Source: Tenodera sinensis
Lineage: Eukaryota; Arthropoda; Insecta; Mantodea; Mantidae
Length of the DNA stretch: 64,000 nucleotides
Assembly (NCBI GenBank): GCA_030765045.1
Contig: CM060962.1
Span: 168,311,194 to 168,375,193, forward strand
Direction: 5' to 3'
The position numbers and the translations under genes were made by a program. This document shows, in pieces, positions 22,287-34,125 of the stretch. The notes beneath the pieces are model-generated. The model was not told the origin of the DNA and made no database searches. It worked only from the letters and a program-made list of their open reading frames with translations. Within the stretch, counting starts at the first letter, position 1. Every line of letters begins with the position of its first letter.

Positions 22287-23441
22287 AGTATGATGACACT
22301 GCCGATCACATGCCACCTCTGCCGACTTGCTTACTGCGCCCATCCCCGTCTTCACCTTGTTGCGTTGCGTGTAGTATCTGTGACGTTTTGCGACCTCTGC
22401 TTTAAACAATTACCAATAAAAGTATATGGCCAAGTTCACAAAAACCTTTCAGCACTTCCTAAGACCCTACGTTAATGAATGGGCTACCTTTTGATACATC
22501 GTCTAAACCCCTACTTGTAAATACAATGTCTGATGAAAGGTCATCGCCATTTCTGAGTTTTATACTCCTACATGTTTAGATCCAAATTGTTTAAATATGC
22601 ATGGAATGACAATGAACGTTTTGAAAACCATGAAAACAAATTGGGTTATATCTTATCCAACAAATATTTTTAATTACAAAACAGGACATTGATGATGTCA
22701 AACATAACCAACATGACACATATTACTAACACGCTAAACCCTTGATACAGAAGCGTTTTTATTTTTTGCAACTATATGCAATTAACTGCAATGCGTTCTG
22801 TAAGATATTAATCCTTTCGTCTACGTCCCCAGCACACAGTACAAGCTCAATAGTCACGGTTTATGTAGAACAGGGCAACTGGTCGCTTATTGCTGCAAGC
22901 GCCACGTTACCGCAAATGGCATTACCCACGCCGAAGTATCGACAACGAACAGTGAGTGATCGACTATTATAGTGCACTGGCTGAACACAGCTATCCTCCT
23001 AATTTAAGATGCAAAATTTAATTGTCGGGTAAAAGGTTTTCTAAGAACACTACCTGGTGATGTACGTTTCAACCTTTATGTGTACACAAAACAAAGTTAG
23101 TAAAATGCTTCTTATAGTCTTATGGGGTTTCGCAAGGAGTGAGGAATGATTTCTAACCAATGAAGTGCTTGACACTTGCTATACGTGGTGCTGTAATGAG
23201 GCCAAGGAAGGTGGGGGAGGGTAGATTACACCTGGTCTCTTACAAAAGCCACGTTTTAATTCTCTTTAGATTAATCTGCAAATTCCTAATGCCTACCATG
23301 GAAAAAGCTGGAAATGTTGCTTAAAATAAGCTGCAATTATTGGGTTGAACGATTCTGTGCTATAAGAAGACCTTTAAAATTGTCATTACAATCACAAAAA
23401 CGTGTAAAGCTTTACAGCAAAGATAATGCAATATTATATTG
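22287..23441. other. Unassigned interval
   Basis: No coding, tRNA-like or inverted-end structure recognised. Confidence 0.45.
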
Positions 23442-23641
23442 AAAAATCTTATGATTTGCACTCACTTGACTTTCTCTACTCTTGGACTAACCATTCTTAC
23501 TAACTCTTATTCCTGTATCTTCTTCGTGTTACTTGAGATAAACATTTACAGAAATTATCTTATTGCTTATTTCCTTGTATGTATGTGCAAGGGGAACGTG
23601 GGAATACAGTAGGCTTTGAGCGAGAGTCAAATGTTTTAAAG

Positions 23642-23825
23642 CAGGGGTGTCAAACAGCACTCACCAGGCGTGAAAAATTTTCCCCTATTTTCCCTCCCTC
23701 CATGATGATCAAATCGGAAAACGGGAAAAACAAAGCAAAAACCGGTTCTACTAGTGCGTGCTACTGCAGTTTAGGAGGCGTAGACCCCTCTCTTCACACC
23801 CTCGGAGTGACGTTTGACATGCCTG
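23642..23825. mobile_element. hAT-type MITE nested in R1 copy C
   Basis: Ends CAGGGGTGTCAAAC and GTTTGACATGCCTG are 14-bp inverted repeats with two mismatches. It is flanked by a perfect 8-bp duplication TTTTAAAG at 23634-23641 and 23826-23833. Removing the 184 bp plus one TTTTAAAG restores the R1 sequence of the other copies. No coding capacity. Confidence 0.85.
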
Positions 23826-24280
23826 TTTTAAAGCTTTCAAATTCCGTTCTCTATGCGCGGTTAACATATAAAAAAATTAATAATGATATTCCATTTGACG
23901 AAATTAAGTTTTCCAAAACTTACAAAAATAACAAAGAATATGTCCGAAATGGTTCACTCTACAAAACATTTGGACAAATTGTGTGTTTTAGCCAGATCTA
24001 CATTTTTGTATAGTAAGACTTGGTCTATCTCTTATGGTTTACCAGTTATGCAAAAGTCATCCACAGTAAACAGGACTACATGGGCTATAGCCAGAAAATT
24101 CAAAATGTACATTTCATTTGCCACACAAATTCCTTAAACATATGTTATTTTAATTAAAATCGTTGAAGTCATTTTCAAGAAAATCAAAATTGTCGAAAAA
24201 TTTTCCATGTAAAGGGTAGTTTAGGGTGGAGCAATTTTCTTCAAAATCTTCCTGTCGCTTTTGTTTTTGAGTTATGCTGC

Positions 24281-24339
24281 ACACACACACACACACACAC
24301 GCGTGCGCGCGCGCGCGCGCGCGCACGCACACACACACA
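24281..24339 (+). repeat. (CA)n(CG)n(CA)n microsatellite in R1 copy C
   Basis: CA units flank a pure alternating CG block of about 20 bp, a strong potential Z-DNA former. It sits at the same R1 position as the other CA tracts. Confidence 0.95.
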
Positions 24340-24464
24340 ACCTTTTTTAAATAGGCTTTTTTAGGATTAAGGGGGCACAAAACATATATTTCCGGTGAAG
24401 TATCGACATCCAATTTTGAGTGGAATACTACTTCCTTTATTTACTATACGTGTAGAGAAAGTAA

Positions 24465-25099
24465 AAGTATAAAAACGTTTAATCCTTCTATAAAGTCTCC
24501 TTATATTTATACTGAGATAAAAATTCATAAGGAAATAACTTTAAACACATTGATCTATTACGCTATTACATATTAGCTGCTGCTTTCGAATGAAAGGTTT
24601 TCTTCTAATGCGTATACAATAAACCGCCTTTCTTAGGTGGTATTAAAATTCAATTACATTTCTGTGAATTTGCAGTTTCTATGAATCAAGCAACAGTTGA
24701 ATAAGGATTTACGCAGCTGTCAGAAATAATCAATTCTTCCCTTTCATACTGACATGTCTTTGGATATAACTATGTCCAGCCAATATCATGAACGCTGCTG
24801 TCATTGGAGAGGGGTAAAATAGGGAAACAAGGGGAAGTTACGAAGGCTTCGTTAAATAATCATGATACCCTTGAATTTGTCTAAATTCGCTTTCTGTACA
24901 CTATTTGCTCAATTTGCACAGAACTTCGTAAATTTAGGTTAGAGTTATAGGCTAACATACAACTTTCAAAAACTATTCTCTTCTTGTATTTCCAACCCTT
25001 TATAAATGAATGTGATTAATTGGAAGGTAGAATCTGACTGAAAAACGCAAAGACACAGCTGGGATTTGAATCTATGATTTTCGGCTTACTGTTCCTCTG
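24465..25099. other. Unassigned interval
   Basis: Nothing recognised except a degenerate tRNA-like box B on the minus strand at 25060-25075 (GGGATTTGAATCT). Confidence 0.4.
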
Positions 25100-25680
25100 G
25101 TCTAACATACAAGCTCTGTGAGGAGGGGAGCTGGTTTTCTGGCCCCCATGTGATAGTACAAGCCCAGCGGGGAGGAGAGCCGGTTTCCAAGTCTCGAGTC
25201 CCCCCTTGGGACTAGGAGCCCGAAAGGGTCGGAGAAGAACCGGGCTCCGCCAGCCTCCGCCGGTGTGCTTCTAACTGAGGAAATGAGCGACCGTGCCCTC
25301 TACTCTGTCGTGGCAATGTACCAGTCGTCCTTCGGACCCATTCGCCTCATCCCCCCATGGATGCGACTTCAGGGGCATAGGCACAAAAGATCGCATTTCG
25401 GTCGAGGTGCTAAGTCCCCCTCCGCAGGGTGTCAGTTTATTTCCACTGTAAACCACACCAAACAACGTTAGATTGAACTACATTAAATCTGACGTCTCAT
25501 AGGAGTCAGCGGCGGCGGCCGGCCGCGCCGGTCCCGTCTTTCAAGATGAACTCGTTATTAACTTTTATTACCGCCCCTGAATGGACGGGGGATGTAGATA
25601 GTGAAAGCGAAAGAATGGGGAAATGGTAGGTCGGCGGGACGAAGGAAAAGGGCGGGGGAGAGATGGAAAGGAGAATCTCT
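25100..25680. other. GC-rich island of unknown origin
   Basis: Two GC-rich blocks, 25110-25450 and 25505-25535, the latter with GGCGGCGGCCGGCCGCGCC. They contrast sharply with AT-rich neighbours. I found no rRNA, tRNA or coding match; frames on both strands are short. They could be ends of an unrecognised retroelement. Confidence 0.4.
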
Positions 25681-26399
25681 GCATTCAACAATAATTCAAT
25701 CGAAGCAACGCTTCTGTTGTTCTATACACAAAGATTCATACAGAAGCGGAACCCATATAACAAGCTACTTATAAAAACTCCAGGAAGTTATTTTCGATTT
25801 TCTACAACACCGTGTCCAACCTTCTCTCTTTGGAGACGTTTACGTAACTATACTACATCCAGCCTTAGATCCGCACTGTATCCCTCCAAGATAACCTGAT
25901 GTTGTTACCTGCGACTAACACAAAACAAACACCACGTGGACTCATACCTCGTATTTATGTTGCAACAGAACGTTATTTACTCAGGAATTTTAGAAATATC
26001 GTGTTACATTTAAGTAGTCTTTACCAGGGTTATATAGATCTTCAAAACTGACAGACAATCGCCGATATTTAAGGTACTATATTTTATGGTGTGCTTTGGT
26101 TTCGGCATATTGCGAGTTCGTTGTAGATGGCTTGTGTTTACATCAAGTGCGGATCTAACAGTGGAGCAATTACAGATGCTTTCCCCCACCTCCTCATTCA
26201 GTCGGAGAGTAAATAACGCCTGTACCTGTAGATTCACAAACAGTCAGTATCCAGTGACGGGCAGAAATATGCGATTCCATGGCAGTTTCTAAGTCATAAC
26301 TTCAATTTTCTGGCAATGTCTTCAGAAGAACTCTTCATTCTGAATGATTTCTGCATGCATGGTACACAGTAACAGATAGACACAAGCTTACTAAATAAA
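25681..26399. other. Unassigned interval
   Basis: No gene recognised. Confidence 0.4.
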
Positions 26400-26730
26400 A
26401 AATGTGCATCTCATTAAAGCACACAATTTAAGTCAAATACTTCTTGTTTCTTTTGAGTGAAACATTTGCGAGATATTCTTTATTGTTTGTTTGAATTTGC
26501 TAATATACTTTTTTCAAATAGGAATATTTTATTCGTTTTTTATCTCTTGGCCTTGCAAAGAAAGTGTAATTTCAAAGGCGTCGCATAGCAATCAATTTTT
26601 AAAACATTTCACTATCGCTTAAAGCTTAATGTATTCTCATATTCCCCTTGCGCCTACAAGAAAATTGACAATAAGATATTTCCTGGGAATGCTTATGTCG
26701 ATTAAAATGTAGTAAATAGCGAAATAAGCA
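26400..26730 (-). repeat. R1 family fragment
   Basis: Blocks GCACACAATTTAAGTC, GAAACATTTGCGAGATATTC, CTTGGCCTTGCAAAG and ACTATCGCTTAAAGC are the reverse complement of the R1 5' half, in correct order. Confidence 0.65.
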
Positions 26731-28229
26731 ATTGCAATAATAGTGTGTATAAGAGTGAGTATAGCTCTACATATATTTACGAACAGAGTTTCTCCAAATT
26801 TAACTATATTAAACGTGTGTATCGCAAATGGTTACGCACCGATCGCTTGGTGTATCTTCTAAGGCTATGCAATTAGATTTTGTCGCCGAATATCGATTGA
26901 CGTCTTAAACGTATGCAGTACCAAACAGGTCACTAATGAACAGAAGTTTATCGCATAAGATTTGGAAGTGCTTTCGTAAATCAAACGTGACGTACATATA
27001 ACCAACCTGCCACTGCAACAATATGCACGACTGGAGGTAAAGAGTGGCAGAGTCCACGTACAGTGAAGGAGGTAAACCCAAACTTCCCTCTTTCGCAAAC
27101 TTTGGACGTGGAAAATCTAAACCATGACGTTTTAATAAAGGGGTATCTACTTTTTAGAGAATACAATTACATTCTTAGAGACACTGCGAAATGCCTTGGT
27201 CTTGCACTTTCAGAAGATGTCACATTTAAAGCCTTAAATATGGTATGATTTTTCGTTTTGTGCTATGCTAGCGACACGCACAAACACACACGTGGGTGTT
27301 TTCTTATTTTATTTCAATGAAGAGGTCTCAACATGTGTACCTATTTCTTGTAAAACGTTGATATCAAATTTCTATATCGACAACAGTAGGTGCTATATAA
27401 CGCTTAAACATTTGAATCCTACCCCAACCTACAAACGTTTCAACACCTGTTGAATAAATTATTCAACTTTGGAAGTAAACACAAAAATTTGCGTCCAAAC
27501 TTAACTCCTGGTCCATAGTACAGGAACTCTTAGAAGTGACTGGAAATGTCGAGGTATATTCATATAGCATATTTTCGACTTGTGGATTTTGGTTGCACCC
27601 TGTGCCCATACACTGCTAAAGCCGTTGAAAAGTGAAACAATATGGTTATTAACTTAGAGAGTTTTTTGAGGATTAATAATTAAAGCCGCCGTCCAAAACG
27701 AGCAAAAAGGGGAGCTGCTATGACAAAAATAAATTATGAATCAAAGGATCAATCATAGTGGACGAAGTGCCATTCCGTTTTTTTTTAACCTACAGTAAAA
27801 TATGTTTAAATTTAATTGAATCCCGTAATTTAATGAAACAAAGGACAAATGCACATTGTAGCCCTCACGAACGTACATCAATCAGTGTGAAGAGCAATAA
27901 TTGTCTGCCTCTAATTACAATTAAAATGAAGAACAATATCTCCACTTTATATTACGTTGAGTTGTGTCTATTTTGGCACTACATTAAACTGTTAAACCAT
28001 CGGGTCAACTCCAGCTGCTGAGGCAAGCACGAGCGAAATAATGCTTTCTGAAAAAACACTATGCCAAATGTGCAACTATTTGAAGATTTGATTGCATAAT
28101 GGAACAACGTAATGAAATACAAACGATCAAGTACTCAGCATGATTGATATCTTAAAGAGTAATGTCCTCTGGGTTTTTAAGTTCATTTATCAAGGTTAAT
28201 ACCTAGTTGCTTCATAAAACCTTTTTAAT
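26731..28229. other. Unassigned interval
   Basis: Frames of 60-87 codons (27063-27248, 27265-27453, 27758-28021 and the antisense of the first) show no motif or shared context. No repeat ends found. Confidence 0.4.
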
Positions 28230-28481
28230 AGTGTTTAACGGCTGCTCTTGTTTCCTACGGCACCACAGATGGCGACACTCGTGATACATGAAATGAAATG
28301 ATAATTGAGAAAGGAAATTTACTTGGAAAACATTTCAGGCCGAAGTTTAGGGTAACTCTCCAGCATGAGGACTGAGGAAAACAGGGGGAGGAAGCCCTCA
28401 GTCAGAGTTGATAGACCTAACGGGATTTGAACCACGGACCTACCGTTCACGAGCCCACGTCTTAACGGCCTTGTGGTCACT
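28230..28481 (-). repeat. Eroded SINE type A
   Basis: GTGTTTAACGGCTGCTC, CGGCACCACAGATGGCGACA, GGACTGAGGAAAAC and GATTTGAACCACGGACCTAC match type A on the minus strand, ending in a box A-like GTCTTAACGGCCTTGTGG. Diverged, so an old copy. Confidence 0.65.
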
Positions 28482-28494
28482 CACAATGAACAGA

Positions 28495-28984
28495 CACTTT
28501 TCCACCCAAAAGTTTGATATTTCATCGAGAATACCCGTTTAGAGGACCACTGAACCGAAAAAAGTTAGGTAACAGTGATGTATAGTTCGGCCGAAAGTCG
28601 ACTTTCTAGTTCCTTACAAAGCGACCGCTTTATTTATGTGTCAAGCTGCCGCACTGTAAACGCAAAGAGCGGCCCAACTTATACACGCGCACGTGTTTCC
28701 TTCTGCGAACAGCACGACTTAAAATGAAAAGTTGGGTAAATATTAAAGTTTGTATTTCAGTCATAACCTACATATTTAAGGATTTTCGAGGATTTCCCCT
28801 CCACTTCAAACTACTAGCCTTTACCTGGAAAACATTTAGTTATTTTTATTTTCTCAAAAACAGGTCTCATTTTGATTAAAATGCGACAAGATACTTGCTT
28901 AATGTGTGTTTTGAATAGGCGGTGAAATCCTCCTCCTTCTAAATGCATTTTTATACTTTCACTTAACTGGTAAGCTACAAAATG
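28495..28984 (-). repeat. R1 family fragment, truncated by a SINE
   Basis: ACTTTTCCACCCAAAAG, TATTTCATCGAGAATA, AAATGAAAAGTTGGG and TTCTCAAAAACAGGTCTC with ATTTTGATTAAAATG follow the reverse R1 order, and it stops abruptly where the type B SINE piece begins. Confidence 0.65.
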
Positions 28985-29155
28985 GTCGTGGAGGCCGCAT
29001 AACTAGCCGGGGGGGCCCTCGTAGCGCTGACCACATCCCACCCTCCAGTACTGCACCTCACTCATGACGCCTGTAGTGGGTAGAGGTGGGCGACGCAGCC
29101 ACTGGGCGGCAAGCCCTGGCCTTTCACGGGCTGTTGCGCTGGAGGGAGGGGGTAA
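28985..29155 (+). mobile_element. SINE type B, 5'-truncated copy
   Basis: GGCCGCATAACTAGCCGGG, GCGCTGACCACATCCC, CACTCATGACGCCTGTAGTG and CACGGGCTGTTGCGCT match the 3' half of the SINE at 22.1 kb. The tRNA-like head is missing. Confidence 0.8.
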
Positions 29156-29510
29156 GCCAGTAACATGTTACTTCAAGAAAAAATGTAGATCTCATTGAAA
29201 TATGCATTTTACATTAAACTATATTTATACAGCATTATTTGTTTTCGAAATATTCTTGGGAGATATTTAAGTGCTCCCGGGTTAAACTGTAAGAAGCCAT
29301 CTATAAAGCATCTTACACGATTTTTATTTTTCCCGCATGAGTTCATTAGTAACAAAAACTGACTTGCGATATGCGAACAGGTATGGTGCAAGCCATCAAA
29401 CAACACCACACTGATTAATTTGATATTACTCCTACTAAAATAATGTATCATAACATAACGTGAACAGAGGAGTAACTTCTAGACTGTAGTAACTAAGCGT
29501 TTATTGAAAT
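29156..29510. other. Unassigned interval
   Basis: No gene recognised. Confidence 0.4.
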
Positions 29511-29560
29511 TGCAATATGTACAGGAAGTCGTTCGAGTGTGACGCATCAGATTTTTCGCA
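29511..29560 (-). repeat. R1 family 5'-end fragment
   Basis: GAGTGTGACGCATCAGATTT followed by TTCG is the reverse complement of the R1 start AAAAATCTGATGCGTTGCACTC. Confidence 0.55.
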
Positions 29561-29672
29561 TTGTAGAAATTCTATTCCTTATGTCCCCTGGATACAGGAA
29601 TAAAGAGCGATCGTTTTGTAACCCCGCCTTTATAGCTTGCACTGCTTGCACCTCGGTAATGTTCTCTTAACT

Positions 29673-30792
29673 TAGAGGCGGGCAAAAGCGGATTCATGTA
29701 TATGTGTGATTCGTGAACCTTTCGCCGTGTAACTATGCAACACAACGGTACACCTTCCTTAGTTGATTTCAGGAGTCCAGAGCTCATTTCACGACCGGTA
29801 TCAGTGTGGGAATTATGTCTGTGTGGGCACCGTCTACCTCATTTATAACAAGATATGTATTACATGGTTTTCTTCGAACCAACTTTGAACGGCTTCATGT
29901 AGATATTATGCCGGATACAACGAAAAAAAAGGTTTTATCTACATTTTTAAATATGTTGTATACATTTTCTGACATCATTATCATTGTTGTTAGTATTTTT
30001 TTGCTATGATTACAGTTTTAGAGCGTGCCGAACCTAGAAGATTCACAATCTAAATATACCATGCCATGCAATAACTCTCTTAACCGAAAAATCAAATTAT
30101 GAAATACTTATTTCAAATGTACAAAATCACTTAGTACTGTGCGAGAGGATAAACTAATTATTTATATTCCCATTCTTGAAGACTTAGTTTTGAGTTTACT
30201 TCAGATCGATTCCTTGATTTCAGGAATCTTGAGAATGATATTTCAATATTTGTTAACCCCTTCACTGTAGATGTAGTCAATGTAAGAGTTAAATCGCACT
30301 GTGAACTCAGAGATCTACAAACAGACCTAGTGGCAAAAATAAACGAAGAGGTTTAGTTGGCACAGGCATGTCCAAATAACTGTGTAAAGTAAAATATGTT
30401 GGTCTGAGAGAATTCGCTGCTTCTGTTACAGCAATATTCTGCTCCACATATGTCTGTGAACAATTCTTTTCTCTGATGAACATACCAAAATCGAATGTGA
30501 GATCTGGCGTTTCAAATAACCCCCTCTCGTCGCAATGTTACACATATTACGATAGAGATTGAACGTCTTCTCACATGTTCGGATAACTAATGTGTGTAAT
30601 TCCGATATCACAGAGTAAAAGTATGACCACCTGTTTACTGTTTGAAAACAAACGCACTGATAGTTAACTATAAAAATTCACCACTGGCAAGAGTTTAAGA
30701 GGCGAGAAACTACCACTCCTTCAACCAGCAAGAATGTTAAGCGGGTTGCGTGCGCAGTGGATTCGGAGCAAACACTATTCCGCCCACCTCTG
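29673..30792 (+). mobile_element. hAT deletion derivative, sister of the 3.6-kb element
   Basis: The left end TAGAGGCGGGCAAAAGCGG and right end CCGCCCACCTCTG match the 3597-5712 element. Flanks TCTTAACT (29665-29672) and CCCTAACT (30793-30800) agree at 6 of 8 positions. After TATACCATG and AACTCTCTTAACC at 30056-30090 the sequence jumps straight to the counterpart of 5020 in the sister copy, so roughly 1.1 kb holding the catalytic region is gone. A 200-bp segment at 29790-29990 is absent from the sister. Confidence 0.75.
30090..30700 (+). pseudogene. hAT transposase C-terminal relic
   Basis: Pieces of the C-terminal region can be read: FRNLENDISIFVNPFTVDVV-like coding near 30215-30270, the dimerisation-type block CSTYVCEQFFSLMNIPKSN (about 30440-30490) and a tail shared with the 5.4-kb copy. 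Frames break repeatedly. The catalytic region is absent through deletion, so it could never act alone. Confidence 0.6.
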
Positions 30793-30800
30793 CCCTAACT

Positions 30801-31339
30801 CACTAGCGGCAGAGGCCCGTTCAAGTCTGCGTTTATTGGTTGTAAGGTCAACTATCCTGTTCCTGCTACCAATAATGTTTATTTATTTATTTTTGTAGAG
30901 TTTGTTCACTGTGCCTCGCAAAACTGAAAGCTTATTCAGACAGCTCTGTTCCAAGTGAATTACTTTTAAGTAGAGCCGCACAAAATTTTTCACATGCAGG
31001 ATCGCTTATTAACTTAGCCCCACGTCGCAGGCCATATGCAAACTTTAAAAAATTATATAAATTTCATGTTTTATGGAATTTCAAAATATGGTTCGCTTAA
31101 TGATTTTAAATACGTTCGTAGTGTACAACTTCATTTGCTCACCTAACGTAATAGGTTGTTAATGTCTGATTTTTGTTCGGATATTCTTGGAAGCAACACA
31201 TCTTGGAGATGTTCATCACTCAAGCTGGATATTAGCGACGTGGGCCGTAGTTTGGGCGGCCCTGCTTTAATCTCATTATGTTGCTGTTCTTGTCCAGGTG
31301 TAAGTCCACTGAAATGCCTACCAAAAGTTTCACGCTTGA
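30801..31339. other. Unassigned interval
   Basis: No gene recognised. Confidence 0.4.
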
Positions 31340-31452
31340 CTGAGTGAGTGAGTGAGTGAGTGAGTGAGTGAGTGAGTGAGTGAGTGAGTGAGTGAGTGAG
31401 TGAGTGAGTGAATGAGGTTTAAAGGTCCATTCGACAACTAGACCATTTGAGA
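31340..31452 (+). repeat. (GAGT)n array at the edge of an unclassified repeat
   Basis: About 17 GAGT units (31340-31411), then GAGGTTTAAAGGTCCATTCG and ACAACTAGACCATTTGAG. The same edge sequence occurs at 13725-13765 after two GAGT units, so the array appears to expand from a seed built into the repeat's end. Confidence 0.8.
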
Positions 31453-33061
31453 TCTTCACACTTGAACAAAAAAAAATGTTACGTACGATACATACGTAAA
31501 AACCGAATCGTATAGATGGGTGTGTAGTCTATTTCAGGAAACCTTTCCTGATGTTCCAGTTTCAAATATAGATGTCAGATGTCTGGTTAGTAAGTCTAGG
31601 ATAACAGGATCGCTAAACCGTAAACCTAAGATGCGAAAAAGATATGTTCTAAGAGAGGAAAAAATTTACGAAATTGGTACATCATTTGAACACTCTCCAA
31701 AGAAGGCTTAAGACGTTGTACAGGAAGGTGTGCACTTAAAAAACTAATGTTCATACAGCTGCTTAGCTCTTGAAATTTAAGCTCCGCAGAGTGGCTATTG
31801 TTCATGAATTGCTTGTGACGACGGGATGTCAGGAATGCTTCAATGCAAATGGATACCACTTTCAACATCACTTATAACAACTTTAGTACTCATTATAGTG
31901 CACACTACTATAGTCATGGGTATGTAACGTGCGAATTTCAGAATGGAAAACACCCGGTGTAGTAGTCAGCGAGCGGAGCACGTACAAACACAATCGGGGC
32001 CGGGCCGTAAAACGACCGCTCTTTACTTTGTAGGAATTCAGTTACCTAAATCGGCTTTGTATGAATTTATCCACTCCGATTTTATCTCTTGATCGGTTTC
32101 GGATAAGACCACCTGCGCTTTTCTCAATTTCAAATCCTTCAGTGGCTGGTGAACAGTGTGTTAAGGCAAAGTAGATATAAAGCGACTTGAATTACCTATG
32201 CCATTTGTTATTGCCTCTATTATAAGTACACGCTGTTGGTAACAATATGTGCTATCGATTTTTTCCAATGCAGAAAGTGGCGCGATATGACAGTACCATA
32301 ATGAAGATGTCACGTAAGCATACAAAGAATAGGTCCTGTTTAGATTTTAAAACGTGCATGCACTGCTTGTGTCCACGCGTTCACATAGGTTTTGGTCAAC
32401 ACCCAAAAGTGCTTATATCAAATCGCAATTTAAACAAGTCATGCAATACTACTCATCCATAACAATGAACAACAAATTCCAACTTTTGTTTTTGCACTCG
32501 AACGAAAATAAGTGACTTTGTACATATTAGCTATGCTGAACAGAAATCTGAAATCCAAAATTCTCTATCACGCACCGTTTTTTGGAGAAATCAGTTTAAT
32601 GTTTTTCAAAAATAATACACACAATATGTTACCATCTGTTATAAAAATGGACTGTAACAAAATGTTTTATTATTGCCAGCAAGAAAACAATTAGCACAGG
32701 TTGTATAATTTGATTTACTTTCACTAAATACACAACAGTCAAACAAAGCAATCAATCACTATCATAACAATACTAATGCAGCACGTAAATGAGTCAAATA
32801 TCTATAAGAATTTACAGCCTGTTAGACTGTATCAAATTAATGATTTCTTCTACATAGTAACATCGCCTTGGCAACCATCAAACAGGCTAGCCAACCTTTC
32901 GACCGCACAATTCAACTATCAGTCACTGAACACAATAGATGCAATTAAAATATTGTAATCAATCCTGAGGTGAAATAATTTCATATGGCTAAAAATTATA
33001 ACGAAAAAGTTATGCAGAGTCCATAAATTACAGTTAAAGTGAACTAACAATCCATATTTAG
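31453..33061. other. Unassigned interval
   Basis: Several 60-81 codon frames without recognisable motifs. No inverted ends found. Confidence 0.4.
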
Positions 33062-34125
33062 TTAACTTTCATGCAAAAACTTAAAAATATTATTAATTTT
33101 ACTCAAAAAAAAAAAAAAAAACTTTCGAGAAGACTTCCGCTTGTAGCTGACATCAGGAACGTCCCTTATGAGCTGCCAACAATAGTCACCTAACATACGA
33201 AGTGACCACTTTCCGCTGTATCGCCTTTCCATGGCACTTATATGCTGGTGAAACCGTTCTCCGTGTACATCGCTCACAGCCCACAAATTGGGAGGGAAGG
33301 AGTCCAAGTGCGAGTGCAGAAAATGTATTTTTAAAGACATATTGGAGCCTAAATTTCAATATGCCTTTAGCATATTCTCAATAATTTCCCTGTAGTTGTC
33401 AGCATTTATATTTCCCAGGAAAGTTTTGCACACTGTCTTGAATCCCACCCATACTGCTTTCTCGTTTTCGGAAAGTAGTTCTTCAAAATGCCTATCTTCC
33501 ATCAATTTGGGTATTTTTGGGCCAACTAAAATATTTTCTTTTAATTTTGCTTCGATTATTCTTGGAAACTTTTCTTTCAAATACCGAAAAGCCTGTTCAA
33601 AGCCTTTACAAAATCCTTCATGAAGCCTAACGTAATGTGAAGCGGCGGTAACAAAATTTTGTTTTTAACTAATGCTTCATACTTAACACTCTTTTTACCC
33701 GGTACTAAAGCACTTCTTACAGGTCACTCAGGTACTTCATAATGTTTTTCTTTAGCCCAACTGTCCCACTCACATATGAAACAACAAAACTTGGTAAAAC
33801 CACTCTGCATTCCCCGGAGTAACCCTGAACTTTAAATCTCCACAGATTTGCCATTCATACTTTGCATAGTTTATAGCTTTCAAAACTATCTTCAAATTCG
33901 TATATGTTTCTTTCATCTGGACAGCATGAGCTATAGGGACGGAAGGATAAGAGTTACCATTATGTAATAAAACTGCCTTTAAACTTAACTTCGACGAATC
34001 AATGAAGATACGTCATTCTGATGGCTTGCAATTGTCGCTCATTTGTTCCATGAGCCCATTAACAAAGAAGATCTTTCAAAGAAGTCATATTTAAGCCCCT
34101 TGTCAAAATGCTGAAGTTACCTCCG
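33062..34125 (-). pseudogene. Repeat-encoded protein of unknown function, copy 2
   Basis: The longest relic of the family also seen at 16.3 and 63.6 kb, read right to left. N-terminal pieces: FIDSSKLSLKAVLLHNGNSY (about 34010-33950), VQMKETYTNLKIVLKAI, EWQICGDLKVQGYSG. Then after a gap FPRIIEAKLKENILVGPKI (near 33570-33510), AVWVGFKTVCKTFLGNINAD, and after a frame change MSLKIHFLHSHLDSFPPNLW, AVSDVHGERFHQHIS, GKWSLRMLGDYCW, ending DVSYKRKSSRK. The family pattern HFLHSHLDFFPxNxGxxSDEHGERFHQ is one I associate with uncharacterised arthropod proteins. The DSSK and ICGD blocks carry acidic residues, but I cannot claim a nuclease. Several frameshifts and a missing segment make it a pseudogene. Confidence 0.7.

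Larger units (their letters stand above)
23442..24464 (+). repeat. R1 family, near-complete copy C
   Basis: Starts AAAAATCTTATGATTTGC, then ACTTTCTCTACT, ends GTGTAGAGAAAGTAA. It aligns in order with copies A and B. A 184-bp MITE has inserted at 23642-23825 and a CA/CG tract lies at the usual site. The 144-codon frame at 23579-24013 runs across both repeats and is not a gene. Confidence 0.8.

Noticed and set aside
23579..24013. 144-codon frame
   Set aside because: It crosses R1 copy C and the nested MITE and is not conserved in other R1 copies.
25500..25560. rRNA fragment suggested by TTTCAAGA beside a GC-rich block
   Set aside because: Only a few bases resemble large-subunit rRNA; the flanks do not match.
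31340..31411. CRISPR-like regular array
   Set aside because: It is a simple GAGT tetranucleotide repeat without spacers; the genome is eukaryotic.
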